A stretch of 28,391 nt of DNA from a virus: IMG/VR virus record IMGVR_UViG_3300045049_000072, positions 1 through 28,391 of that record. One strand, 5' to 3'. Shown one piece after another: positions 1 to 9,250 of the stretch. Numbering within the stretch: the first letter of the stretch is position 1; the number at the start of each line of letters is the position of its first letter. Under the pieces are notes generated by a model. The model saw only the letters and a list, made by a program, of their open reading frames with translations, ran no database searches and was not told the DNA's origin. The translations under genes were made by a program, and so were the position numbers.

Positions 1-3000
1 CGATAATCAAGTTGTAGTTGATGGATGGAGTGGCAATGTAGGGAACACACTATCTGGAACTTATTCGCTATCAAGTGGCAACTGGTATATGATTAGACTA
101 GATTACTATCAAACGACAGGTAATGCCAGTGTTCTGCTTGAGTGGAAAAAACCATCTGATGGAGCAAAATCGACCATTCCTGCGATGTATTTGACGCAAG
201 CAAATACAACTATCGATGGAGGTCAAATTCTAACAAATTCAATCTCTGCTGCAAGTATGAAAGTTGGGACTATTACAGCGGCTTCCGGTATCCTAGCAAA
301 TGCATCCATTACCACAGCAGTAATTGCCGATGGTACTATTACACATGCAAAAATTGGCTTAGGAGAAATTCAGACGGCCAATATTGCAACTGGCAATATT
401 ACAACGGCCCTAATTCAAGATGCATCTATTACAAATGCAAAAATTGCATCTATTGATGCTAGCAAAATTACAGCAGGATATATAAGTGCCGGAATTATTT
501 CGGGTGGAACTATAACTGGATATATGATTGCTGCTAACACGATTTCCGGAAATAATATAGCAGCTAGGACAATATTGACAGATAACCTGCAAGCTGGCGC
601 AGTAACCGCAACTGAAATTGCTGCTGGTTCTATTACTGGCGACAGAATACAGGCGGGAACAATTACTGGCGATGAAATTGCTGCTGGTTCTATTACAACA
701 CAACATATCACAACGCAAGGTTTAGATGCTCAAAGTATTTCGGTTTACAATAGCCAAACTGGACAAACCTTAATCGGTACTGGATATGTTCGTGTAGACG
801 GACTTGATGTTGGCGTAGTGCAATCTGATAACTTGCTTGCTAATGGTCTATTTTTAACTTCTTCATCTATGTATGGATTTAGAAGAAGTAATAATGCAGG
901 TGACAGCATTTATGGTCAGCAACCATTGATTTCAGGCTCCAACCAAATATGGAAATATGATTTGTCCGGAAATACAATTGTAGATAAGGTAACGATCAAT
1001 GGAAAGCGCCCTGCGTTTATGGCAATTGATGAAACCGGGACATACGGCTATGTGACAACACAAGGAGACAACACATTAGCGCAAATCGATCTAGTTCATG
1101 ACACTGTTATACAAACCTTGCAAATGGGTACTGGCCCCGGAAGAATCAAGAGCAACGGGGATAATAAGCATATGTTTGTTCTAAACACTGATCCTAGCGA
1201 CATGGCAACACCGGACTCTTTGTTTGTTATTGATAGGCCACCTAATTCAGTAAGTGGCGGATTCTATATTCATCATGAATTACCTTTAGGAAACACTCCT
1301 ATTGATTGGGTAAAAATCGGAAACACTGCATACATCACACTTGCCGACCAAGGCGACATAGCCATATTAGATATATCTGAATATCCATCAATGAACTGGA
1401 AACAAGTAGGCTCGATATCTATTGCTCCGTATATGACAGATAATTACCACGGCGGATTAAGCGCTGGTTTCGGATTAGGAGAAGCTGTTGGCGGAACATC
1501 TGGTGATAACTATGCTAGCGGCGGCATGATGATGGGCATGAACATGTATGGCGGCGGCGATGGAGCAGTAGTAAAATATACACCAAAAGGCATTGAGGTT
1601 AGCTCAGATAATACGATGCTCTATGTTGCAGATAGTACAAATGGAAACTTAGTTATTGTTAGTGTAAGTGGATATACTGGCTATGTAATGCAAACAGTTT
1701 CATTGGGCGGGCAACCTACATTTGTGAAGCTTGTAAATGGAAAAGTGTTCGTTACACTAAATGGTACTGCTCAGGTTGCGGTGATTGATGAATCTGCTAT
1801 TATGGCAATGGGAACCATTACGCCTAGATTTATAGATGTTGGCAATGGGCCATTTGATATGGTTGCTGATACAACGCGCGGGACAAGTGGCTACCTATAT
1901 GTCTCTTTAAGTACAGATGCTCAAGTTGCAAAAATAGATGTTAGCTCAGAGATGGTTGTTTCGAAGATCAATGCCGGACCAAATACTATGGGTCTTGCTA
2001 TCACACCTGATAGCAGATATCTATGGATTGTAAACAACGGCAATACTGGATTCCAATCATTTGTTTATCCATCTGGCAACTTTATTGGCGATCCGTACAT
2101 GGGTCTTGAAGGAGATGTTGTTTATCAGGGTGCAGATTACTGGATGCCAAATAGAAGTGACTGGATATATGATTCCAACGGAGATGTTCAGTCATATTCT
2201 CTAGTTGAATTTCATATCAACGAACCATTGCTTAATGAAGGCGGATATGCAAAGCTAGTTGCTTCCGGTAAGGATAATCAATTCGCGCAAATTGAACAAG
2301 ACATTATTAATGTTACAAACTTTTCTAATGGCAGCAATACTGCTAGTGTTCAAGGCGAAATATTGACACCTAGCCTATCAAATGTATGGAGTGGAGGCAC
2401 TAACAGTGGAAACGCTACTTGGTTTCCTAAGAATACATGGCTTAATAGCCCAGTCCCTTCCAATATATTGATTAGCGGAAGCAATGGAAGTGTGATAACT
2501 CCATCTGCAAACCAATATACAATTAATTATAGCCCTGCAAGTATTACATTCTCTGGTGGTGTTGTTCCTAGTGGAAGTTCAATTCTTGCGAACTATACTT
2601 ATGTTCCTAATGTTTGGTTTAAAAATCACAACGGCTCCGTGCTCGTAGCAACTGAGAATGGTGCTTCAAACAACTTCTATACTCACTTTGAGATTGATGA
2701 GCTAGTTCCTAAATTCGTTGTAGTTGACAACTTGCAAACCACTCCGTTTACTCCTACTGCCGATGGAATAAATCAGCAATATACAGGTATGGGCTATTCA
2801 TCTATGACAAATAGAGTGTATGGTATTGGTAATATGATGCTTGCCACTGGCAACATGAATATGAATGTTAATATGGGGTATGTCAATACTGTTGGCTCAA
2901 TTCTTATGAGCGGGGGAAGTAATACTGCTTATACAGGAAATACAGGCAGCGGCAACACTTCTGATATCACTCTTGTAACAGACGGAATCACGACAAGTAC

Positions 3001-5803
3001 AAATTATTTTGATGCTGGGTCAGGTAACGCCTATATTCAAATTGATTTAGGCGAAATCTACATGATCGACCATATTACAATATGGCGCTACTATGCAGAT
3101 AATCGAGTGTATTCTGGAAATATCACGCAGATTTCTACAGATGGAACGAACTGGACAAATGTTTGGGACTATCATATAAATGGAACCTATATAGAAACAT
3201 CATCTGGTAATACTATCTACATGAATAGCGGAAATGGATGCGCACCTGTCAGATACATAAGGGACTGGATAAGCGGAAATAGTGTAGATAAAAACAATCG
3301 CTGGGTAGAAATCCAAGCATTCGGAGACTGGCAAGTAGAAAGTAAGTATGTATATCCTAGCGGAACCGCCCAAGCCGGTCAACAAATGGCTACAAATGGA
3401 CAAAGCGTTACAACTACAAGTATTCCGGGCGCGCATATAAGCTATACATTTGATGCTGAATTCACAACTTACTGGTGGGTAAGTTATTTAACTGGACCCG
3501 AATTTGGCTCCATGTATATTAGGATGCCAGATTTGATGTCACAGTCTCACTACCTATTTCTGACTAGTCCAGTTTACAATAAGGTCGCCCATAGACATTT
3601 AATGCCACTACCACCGGGGCAGCATACGGTACAAATCTTTCAAAACTCTGGCAAGATTTCTGTTGACCGTTTTAGATTTGAGGACTTCCAGTACTACACG
3701 AAGACATCAACGCTAATACCCAGTAGTAATAGTAGCTACTTTACTCAATATAAAATTATAGCTAATCAAGCTCAAAATTATATTGGCAAAGGAAGACAAT
3801 CGACATTTGGTGCGTTTGATACTCAAAGAGTAAATCCAAGTACAGGATTGCCAGATAACAGCGTTCCAATCAAATATAGACTTAGAGTCAAATCTGAGAT
3901 TATTGGCGATGGAACACAAAAACAAGGCACAACATATGTAACATCTGCAATTGTGGAGACTGGTAAGTTAAGTACTCATTGGAGAATGTCGGAGTCTGCT
4001 GAGCATATTCCGTTTACAAGAATGGAATCTTGGGACCCAATGAACCCAATGAAAACAGGCGTTCAGACAGATCATATTGCTGATGGAGCTATCCAAGGTA
4101 CAAAGCTAATGCCATTCTCTGTCATGAATTACCATATTAGTCCATATGCAAGAATTCCAGAATTCAAATTAGACCTGAATTTTCCGACAAAAGATTATGG
4201 CGGAATTAGCGGAAACTATGGAACTGGAAACACAGTTGCTAGAACTGACCATTTGCACGATGGAAGATACCTGATGGTTTCAGGTGGTGGAACAATCAGT
4301 GGGAATATTACAGTCAACAATTTGACTGTCACAGGCAATTCAACAATAAGCGGGAACGAAGTCATAAGCGGCACATTAACAGTTACAGGGAATGTCTATG
4401 TAACTGGAAATGTAACAACCAATGGAACAATTAATGGCATTAATATCGTAACCCTAAATACAACACTTAATAGCCATATCGGTGCTGGTGGCTCTGCTCA
4501 TGCGTTGGTTGTATCTGGCGGCTCTGCTGGTTTTATGTCTGGTGCTGATAAAGCCAAACTAGATGGAATTCAAAGTAGTGCTATTAATCAAACTACTGCT
4601 GATGGGAGATATCTGCAATTAGCTGGCGGCTCATTAACTGGAACGCTAACATCAAATAGTCCAATACAAATAACATCCCTAAATAACCCATTTAAGGTAA
4701 CAACATATTCGTCATCTAGCGGATATGCAAACTATGTTGCAGATTGGGCTTCTTCTAACTGGTGGGGAATCGGACCGAGAACAGGAGCCAACGATAGTAC
4801 AGTTCTAATAGGTCAAGTAAGTGCCAATTCGGGAACTTGGCTAACTTCTCAGCCTTCTATGGATTTATATATCGGTGCCAATAAAGTATGGCACTCTGGA
4901 AACATGGGGGCAGGAAGTGGATTAAATGCAGACCTATTAGACGGCCATGATTCAACCTACTTTGCCGCCGCCTCGACTGTTTACACAACAAGTCAGTCCG
5001 ATAGTCGATATGCACAGCTAAATGCTAACAATATCATGTCAGGTATCAACACATTCAATGCTAGTGCAAATGCGGTAGTGCTACAGCCTACAGTCTCAGT
5101 ACCTTCTGGAACAGTATTGTTTGCTCTTAATACTAGTGGTGGCTCCACTTTAATTACAATGGATGGCGCAGGAAATATGGTAGTAAAAGGTAACTTGACT
5201 GTTAGCGGTACTACTACATATTCTCAGACATCTACTTCATCTGGTAACTCTTCAATAAGCGGAGACTTGATAGTAAGCGGGAATTCGACTTTAGGAGCTA
5301 CTGGCGCGAGCCATTTAACCACAGTAAATGGCGATATGTATATCGCTGGCAACCTAAAACAGTCCGGTAAATATATGGAAGTGGCAAGAACGCCGATCTT
5401 TGGTATTGGCGGAGATGGCATGTTTTATTCTAACACGATCAGTGGTAACGAAGTCATAACTAAGCACTATAATACATTCTTAGCTGATGGTTCGTACTGG
5501 ATGCCAGCACCACAAACAGGTGCATCTAGGTACTATAAAGCATTGGTCATGTATTCAATTAGCGGCTCTGGAAACTCAGCAAATCTGACCGTTTATCAAG
5601 ACAATACATCAACGCAGCTAGCTAATATTCCATTACCTCAAGTATGGGGTGTAACTGATGGTTCTTATGTTAGATCGATACTTAGTTCGCCATTCCAAGT
5701 AGTCTCTTCTACTAATCATACTCAATGGGATATGACAAGCTTAAACGGTGGAGATATGGTAATAAAATATATTGAGTTAATTGCATACGACTATTATAGC
5801 TAA
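1..5803 (+). CDS. Large multidomain tail tip/adhesin protein (5' end outside window)
   Basis: The frame is open from nt 2, so the gene starts upstream and the first ATG at 89 is not its start. Seen in order: the C-terminal end of a PA14-like carbohydrate-binding domain (nt 2-170, ending LLEWKKP); Ala/Ile/Thr-rich repeats of the type AGSITGDxIxAGTIT (about 230-720), common in phage central tail-tip proteins; a YVTN-like beta-propeller (about 950-2100); a discoidin/F5-8C-like sugar-binding domain (about 2930-3330, with IQIDLG and VRYIRDW); and fibre repeats with HLHDGRYL and ADGRYLQLAGGSLTG motifs (about 4130-5350). There are Met/Asn/Gly-rich insertions near 1520-1560 and 2830-2880. It probably sits at the tail tip and binds cell-surface glycans. 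The domain calls come from sequence pattern; the receptor is unknown. A further fibre gene follows after 16 nt. Confidence 0.85.
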   Translation, partial: DNQVVVDGWSGNVGNTLSGTYSLSSGNWYMIRLDYYQTTGNASVLLEWKKPSDGAKSTIPAMYLTQANTTIDGGQILTNSISAASMKVGTITAASGILANASITTAVIADGTITHAKIGLGEIQTANIATGNITTALIQDASITNAKIASIDASKITAGYISAGIISGGTITGYMIAANTISGNNIAARTILTDNLQAGAVTATEIAAGSITGDRIQAGTITGDEIAAGSITTQHITTQGLDAQSISVYNSQTGQTLIGTGYVRVDGLDVGVVQSDNLLANGLFLTSSSMYGFRRSNNAGDSIYGQQPLISGSNQIWKYDLSGNTIVDKVTINGKRPAFMAIDETGTYGYVTTQGDNTLAQIDLVHDTVIQTLQMGTGPGRIKSNGDNKHMFVLNTDPSDMATPDSLFVIDRPPNSVSGGFYIHHELPLGNTPIDWVKIGNTAYITLADQGDIAILDISEYPSMNWKQVGSISIAPYMTDNYHGGLSAGFGLGEAVGGTSGDNYASGGMMMGMNMYGGGDGAVVKYTPKGIEVSSDNTMLYVADSTNGNLVIVSVSGYTGYVMQTVSLGGQPTFVKLVNGKVFVTLNGTAQVAVIDESAIMAMGTITPRFIDVGNGPFDMVADTTRGTSGYLYVSLSTDAQVAKIDVSSEMVVSKINAGPNTMGLAITPDSRYLWIVNNGNTGFQSFVYPSGNFIGDPYMGLEGDVVYQGADYWMPNRSDWIYDSNGDVQSYSLVEFHINEPLLNEGGYAKLVASGKDNQFAQIEQDIINVTNFSNGSNTASVQGEILTPSLSNVWSGGTNSGNATWFPKNTWLNSPVPSNILISGSNGSVITPSANQYTINYSPASITFSGGVVPSGSSILANYTYVPNVWFKNHNGSVLVATENGASNNFYTHFEIDELVPKFVVVDNLQTTPFTPTADGINQQYTGMGYSSMTNRVYGIGNMMLATGNMNMNVNMGYVNTVGSILMSGGSNTAYTGNTGSGNTSDITLVTDGITTSTNYFDAGSGNAYIQIDLGEIYMIDHITIWRYYADNRVYSGNITQISTDGTNWTNVWDYHINGTYIETSSGNTIYMNSGNGCAPVRYIRDWISGNSVDKNNRWVEIQAFGDWQVESKYVYPSGTAQAGQQMATNGQSVTTTSIPGAHISYTFDAEFTTYWWVSYLTGPEFGSMYIRMPDLMSQSHYLFLTSPVYNKVAHRHLMPLPPGQHTVQIFQNSGKISVDRFRFEDFQYYTKTSTLIPSSNSSYFTQYKIIANQAQNYIGKGRQSTFGAFDTQRVNPSTGLPDNSVPIKYRLRVKSEIIGDGTQKQGTTYVTSAIVETGKLSTHWRMSESAEHIPFTRMESWDPMNPMKTGVQTDHIADGAIQGTKLMPFSVMNYHISPYARIPEFKLDLNFPTKDYGGISGNYGTGNTVARTDHLHDGRYLMVSGGGTISGNITVNNLTVTGNSTISGNEVISGTLTVTGNVYVTGNVTTNGTINGINIVTLNTTLNSHIGAGGSAHALVVSGGSAGFMSGADKAKLDGIQSSAINQTTADGRYLQLAGGSLTGTLTSNSPIQITSLNNPFKVTTYSSSSGYANYVADWASSNWWGIGPRTGANDSTVLIGQVSANSGTWLTSQPSMDLYIGANKVWHSGNMGAGSGLNADLLDGHDSTYFAAASTVYTTSQSDSRYAQLNANNIMSGINTFNASANAVVLQPTVSVPSGTVLFALNTSGGSTLITMDGAGNMVVKGNLTVSGTTTYSQTSTSSGNSSISGDLIVSGNSTLGATGASHLTTVNGDMYIAGNLKQSGKYMEVARTPIFGIGGDGMFYSNTISGNEVITKHYNTFLADGSYWMPAPQTGASRYYKALVMYSISGSGNSANLTVYQDNTSTQLANIPLPQVWGVTDGSYVRSILSSPFQVVSSTNHTQWDMTSLNGGDMVIKYIELIAYDYYS

Positions 5804-5819
5804 TGGAGGGGGATAGGGA

Positions 5820-7790
5820 ATGACAGCATATTATGAAATAATAAGAGACACACGCCTATTGGGGAGTTTAACACTCCCCACAGGCAATGTCACTATTGGC
5901 GGAGCGTTGAATGTATCAGGTTCAACGACATTGAATATATTAAATGTCACAGGGAATGCAACATTTGGAGCCTTATCATCAACTGGCATAACAGAAAACG
6001 GGACACAATTATCATCTAAATATGTATTGCAGACAACATCCGTATCTGGTGGTACTGGCCTAACAGGCGGCGGAACTTTAACAGGAAACCAAATTCTCTC
6101 TGTTGTATTTGGTGGAAACGGTACTGCCAACACATCATCTAGGTCAGATCATAATCATGATAGCACTTACCTTGCACTAACTGGTGGAACATTAACAGGA
6201 AGAGTAATGGGAACATCATATGCAGTGAATAGTACGCTTACTGATTTAGTAAATAACTCTCCTTGGTATGGGACAGGATATTCTAATCTATCTAATGGTG
6301 GGAGTGGTTACTATACACAAGTTGCTGGATATTGGGGTCTGTTATTTAAAACCGCCGGAAACGAATTAAAAATAATTCAATCGAGTGGAAATAGCAACCT
6401 GTTATTTAACAATTATACTGTATGGAATTCTGGAAATCTAGCAAGTCCTGCGCAAACAACAGGAGGAGTATTCACAGGGCCATTAACAATATCTGCAAAC
6501 ACTTACAATCTTCTTACTGTTGCAAGAACAAACCAATTATTTAACGCAGAAATACAATACCAAGATGCAGGTGGAAATATTCTATATGCTGGACTTGCGA
6601 CTGGTGGCATATTTGGCATTGGCTCCAATTCAGATTTAAATTTAACAGCACAATTTAAGTTTAACACTTCGAGCAACACGATGACGATTAATGGAAACAC
6701 CGTATGGCACGCCGGAAATCTCAATCCAGTTGTAGTAGGAGGGTCAAACCAGAATGTAGGCGGCGGATTCCAGATTAATAGCGGATATTTATATGTTGGT
6801 TCTGCATCCGGCGCAGGAAATCTAATACTAAAGAATGCGAGTAATAATTCTGCCATTCAATTAGATGGTTCACTTTCTGGAATTCAAGCCAATGTAAACT
6901 CGTATATAGATGCCAGTGGTAATGCGACACTTAAAGGTACTGTAAGCATTAATACATTACAAGTTACATCAAGTGGAAATATAGCAAATCTAAATGCTCA
7001 GTATATTAATGGTGTATCAGAGCCTAATCTTGCAAAAATAACAGCAACATATGAAATAGGTGGGGCAGGAGTCTATAGTGGATGTTCTGCACAACAAGTA
7101 TCTCCATCGCCCACTAATGCCGTACAAATCAATGCTGGTACAGTATATACCTCATCAGGAAAAAGATTTTCTATTGCCTCTCAGCAAGCAGCAATCGCAA
7201 ATCCAGATACGACGAATAATCGATATGATGTGGTATATGTACAGGGGCCAAGCGCTGGTGCAGGAGAAGGTTTAGTAGTAGTGCAAAAGGGAACTGCTTC
7301 TTCATCTCCTGTTGAGCCGTCTATCCCGTCAGATGGCATAAAATTGTATCGCGTCCTAGTTCTTGCCAATGCGCAAGTAGGAGCACAGGCAACAATTACA
7401 GACGGAACAGGCGGAACAACAAACTGCTTAACAGACGAAAGAGCGTGGAAGCCTGTAATCTATGATCCAAACTCAAATTCTCTAATTGTTGGCGGCGGAG
7501 GAAAGGTAAGAACTGACTGGATTTCTACAAATGCTAGCAATATGATTAAAATTGATAAGCCAATACAGGCTAGTGGATGGGCAACATCATTGAGCATTAC
7601 ATCTGGAAATACATCGATAGTTTGGAACCATAATCTAAATTTAACTAATTATGCGATTTCACTATCAAGCAACATGCCAGATAGGCACATTTACTGGTCT
7701 GGTAAATCAGGTAATTCAATTCAAATTAATATTGATGATACCGATAACACTGCGAATATTACTGTAGATGCTGTGATTCATGCTTATTGA
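5820..7790 (+). CDS. Tail fibre protein with SGN/TGN-type repeats
   Basis: This is a 656-aa fibre protein. It starts at an ATG with an upstream GGAGGGGG ribosome binding site at 5805-5812. The N-terminal third is built of short Gly/Ser/Thr/Asn repeats (VTIGG, LNVSG, LNVTGN, then GGTGLTGGGTLTG) as in beta-structured, trimeric phage fibres. It includes a DHNHDSTYLALTGG motif that also occurs in modified form in the preceding protein (HLHDGRYL); HxH motifs in fibre tips can bind metal ions. VWNSGNL and VWHAGNL segments are shared fibre-repeat hallmarks. The C-terminal part (about residues 410-656) is a different beta-rich region. The likely role is host recognition at the tail. The exact receptor and whether it is a side fibre or tip fibre are not visible. 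Confidence 0.8.
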   Translation: MTAYYEIIRDTRLLGSLTLPTGNVTIGGALNVSGSTTLNILNVTGNATFGALSSTGITENGTQLSSKYVLQTTSVSGGTGLTGGGTLTGNQILSVVFGGNGTANTSSRSDHNHDSTYLALTGGTLTGRVMGTSYAVNSTLTDLVNNSPWYGTGYSNLSNGGSGYYTQVAGYWGLLFKTAGNELKIIQSSGNSNLLFNNYTVWNSGNLASPAQTTGGVFTGPLTISANTYNLLTVARTNQLFNAEIQYQDAGGNILYAGLATGGIFGIGSNSDLNLTAQFKFNTSSNTMTINGNTVWHAGNLNPVVVGGSNQNVGGGFQINSGYLYVGSASGAGNLILKNASNNSAIQLDGSLSGIQANVNSYIDASGNATLKGTVSINTLQVTSSGNIANLNAQYINGVSEPNLAKITATYEIGGAGVYSGCSAQQVSPSPTNAVQINAGTVYTSSGKRFSIASQQAAIANPDTTNNRYDVVYVQGPSAGAGEGLVVVQKGTASSSPVEPSIPSDGIKLYRVLVLANAQVGAQATITDGTGGTTNCLTDERAWKPVIYDPNSNSLIVGGGGKVRTDWISTNASNMIKIDKPIQASGWATSLSITSGNTSIVWNHNLNLTNYAISLSSNMPDRHIYWSGKSGNSIQINIDDTDNTANITVDAVIHAY

Positions 7791-7829
7791 TATATAATAT
7801 TATATTGACAGGAAGAAGGGAAAGTAGAA

Positions 7830-9191
7830 ATGACTCAATCACATAAAGCGAGCAGATTAATTACTAAAGGACAAGTTTGTGCTGTGAACTTTGATTCAGC
7901 GTATTTTCCATATGATTATGATGCAACTGGTATTCAATTTGGAGAGCTAATACAACCTAGCGGGACTTCCATATACACAATAAGAGATAAAAATGGTGTA
8001 TATGGCGGCGGAATAGCTGTAGAAGAATCTACAACAAATATGACTCCTTATGGCGATTATTCTAATTATACAACAGGATATTCGCCGGGGTGGGACACAT
8101 CATTAAATGGAAACCTGCATTCTACAAATTGGAGCGATTATAATAGCGGAGTTACATCCGCCAATGTAGGCTATCATGCACATATAAATAACACCAGATT
8201 TAGTTATCCTGTAATGGAGTTTATCGATAAGAATAGTCAATATGGTCAACCCCACAGATGGCTAGGAAGTTCACAGCAATTTACTAGCAACATATCTGCA
8301 AATGGATGGGTAGACGGTACAAAAGTAACCGTATCAATGGATATAATGGTTGATGGAATTGATAAGGCAATAGTGTTTGGATTATACCATTTGAATAGCG
8401 GGAGTGTATCAGGGTTTTATGATTGTGAAACCCCATCTATTTATTGTACGGCACCTTACCAATGGCAAAGGGTATCGCAAACATTTACAATCAATATAAA
8501 TAACGGAAACTGGTTGCCTACATCATGGGCTACTCTCTATATATATGGGCATTACTGTAGAAATAATTATGAGGGAACTGCGTGGGTTAAAAATATACAG
8601 GTTGAGACTATGGGTTTTGGTACATCATTTATAATCTCATCAAGGAGCAAAGGTCTTTTAAGATATAATGATTCTTTATTGGATAATAACCAAGGGACTA
8701 TTTCATTTTGGTATGTGCCTGATATCGCATGGGACGACTCAACAACAAGCAACACAAGTACAAACGCAACTACAATCGAATATTTGTTTACATGGGGAAC
8801 GCCGGGGCAGTCAAACTCATTATGGGCAAAAAGAGACAGGTCTGCCAAGCAAATAGTCTTCACATACAATACAACTTCAAATAGTGCAGGTTACACATTA
8901 ACCGGATTTGCCCCCGCGATGATTACTTATTCATGGTCAGGCGTATCACAAAAATTATATATCAATGGCTCTTTAGTTGGCACATCTTCTGCTTCTGCCA
9001 TGTCAAGGCCGACAACTGGTTTTTTTGATATTGGCGGAAGAAATGAAGTAGCAGGATATGCTACCTGCAATGGAATAATAGACGATCTAAGAATGGACAG
9101 GCAACAGGTATCGGACGAAGAAGTATTGGCGTGGTATACGAGTGGTGTGCCATTCTACTCGCCTTATGACAAAAGAAGCTTTGCTTACTAA
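7830..9191 (+). CDS. LamG-like (concanavalin A fold) tail protein
   Basis: This is a 453-aa protein with an ATG start behind GAAGGGA at about 7815-7821. Residues 1-70 hold a conserved-looking N-terminal block with Tyr/Phe/Gly-rich strands. The middle (about 90-260) looks like a carbohydrate-binding jelly roll ending in WVKNIQVE. The C-terminal part (about 265-440) resembles a LamG/concanavalin A-like lectin fold: GTISFWYVPD near the start, QKLYINGSLVG in the middle and GIIDDLRMDRQQVSDEEV at the end, which is the usual closing strand of phage LamG-like domains. It likely binds host wall polysaccharide as part of the tail adhesion set. The fold is inferred from pattern. Confidence 0.75.
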   Translation: MTQSHKASRLITKGQVCAVNFDSAYFPYDYDATGIQFGELIQPSGTSIYTIRDKNGVYGGGIAVEESTTNMTPYGDYSNYTTGYSPGWDTSLNGNLHSTNWSDYNSGVTSANVGYHAHINNTRFSYPVMEFIDKNSQYGQPHRWLGSSQQFTSNISANGWVDGTKVTVSMDIMVDGIDKAIVFGLYHLNSGSVSGFYDCETPSIYCTAPYQWQRVSQTFTININNGNWLPTSWATLYIYGHYCRNNYEGTAWVKNIQVETMGFGTSFIISSRSKGLLRYNDSLLDNNQGTISFWYVPDIAWDDSTTSNTSTNATTIEYLFTWGTPGQSNSLWAKRDRSAKQIVFTYNTTSNSAGYTLTGFAPAMITYSWSGVSQKLYINGSLVGTSSASAMSRPTTGFFDIGGRNEVAGYATCNGIIDDLRMDRQQVSDEEVLAWYTSGVPFYSPYDKRSFAY

Positions 9192-9250
9192 TCGCATAAT
9201 GGCGCATGATGTAAGAAGTTTTATATGATAAAGGCAGGTGATACGGAACA

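Noticed and set aside
410-718. Long reverse-strand open frame opposite the tail-tip repeats
   Set aside because: It is a shadow of the regular Ala/Ile/Thr repeat coding on the + strand; no ribosome binding site and Cys/Ser-rich nonsense composition.
7791-7829. AT-rich palindrome with a TATAAT before the LamG-like gene, similar to the cassette promoter -10
   Set aside because: No acceptable -35 hexamer lies at 16-18 nt upstream (best are CTGTGA/TGTGAT-like); the TTGACA present is downstream of the TATAAT. Treated as part of the tail operon.
9192-9250. Short ORF or promoter between the LamG-like and fibre genes
   Set aside because: No clear -35/-10 pair and only very short frames; the region is a normal 59-nt spacer.
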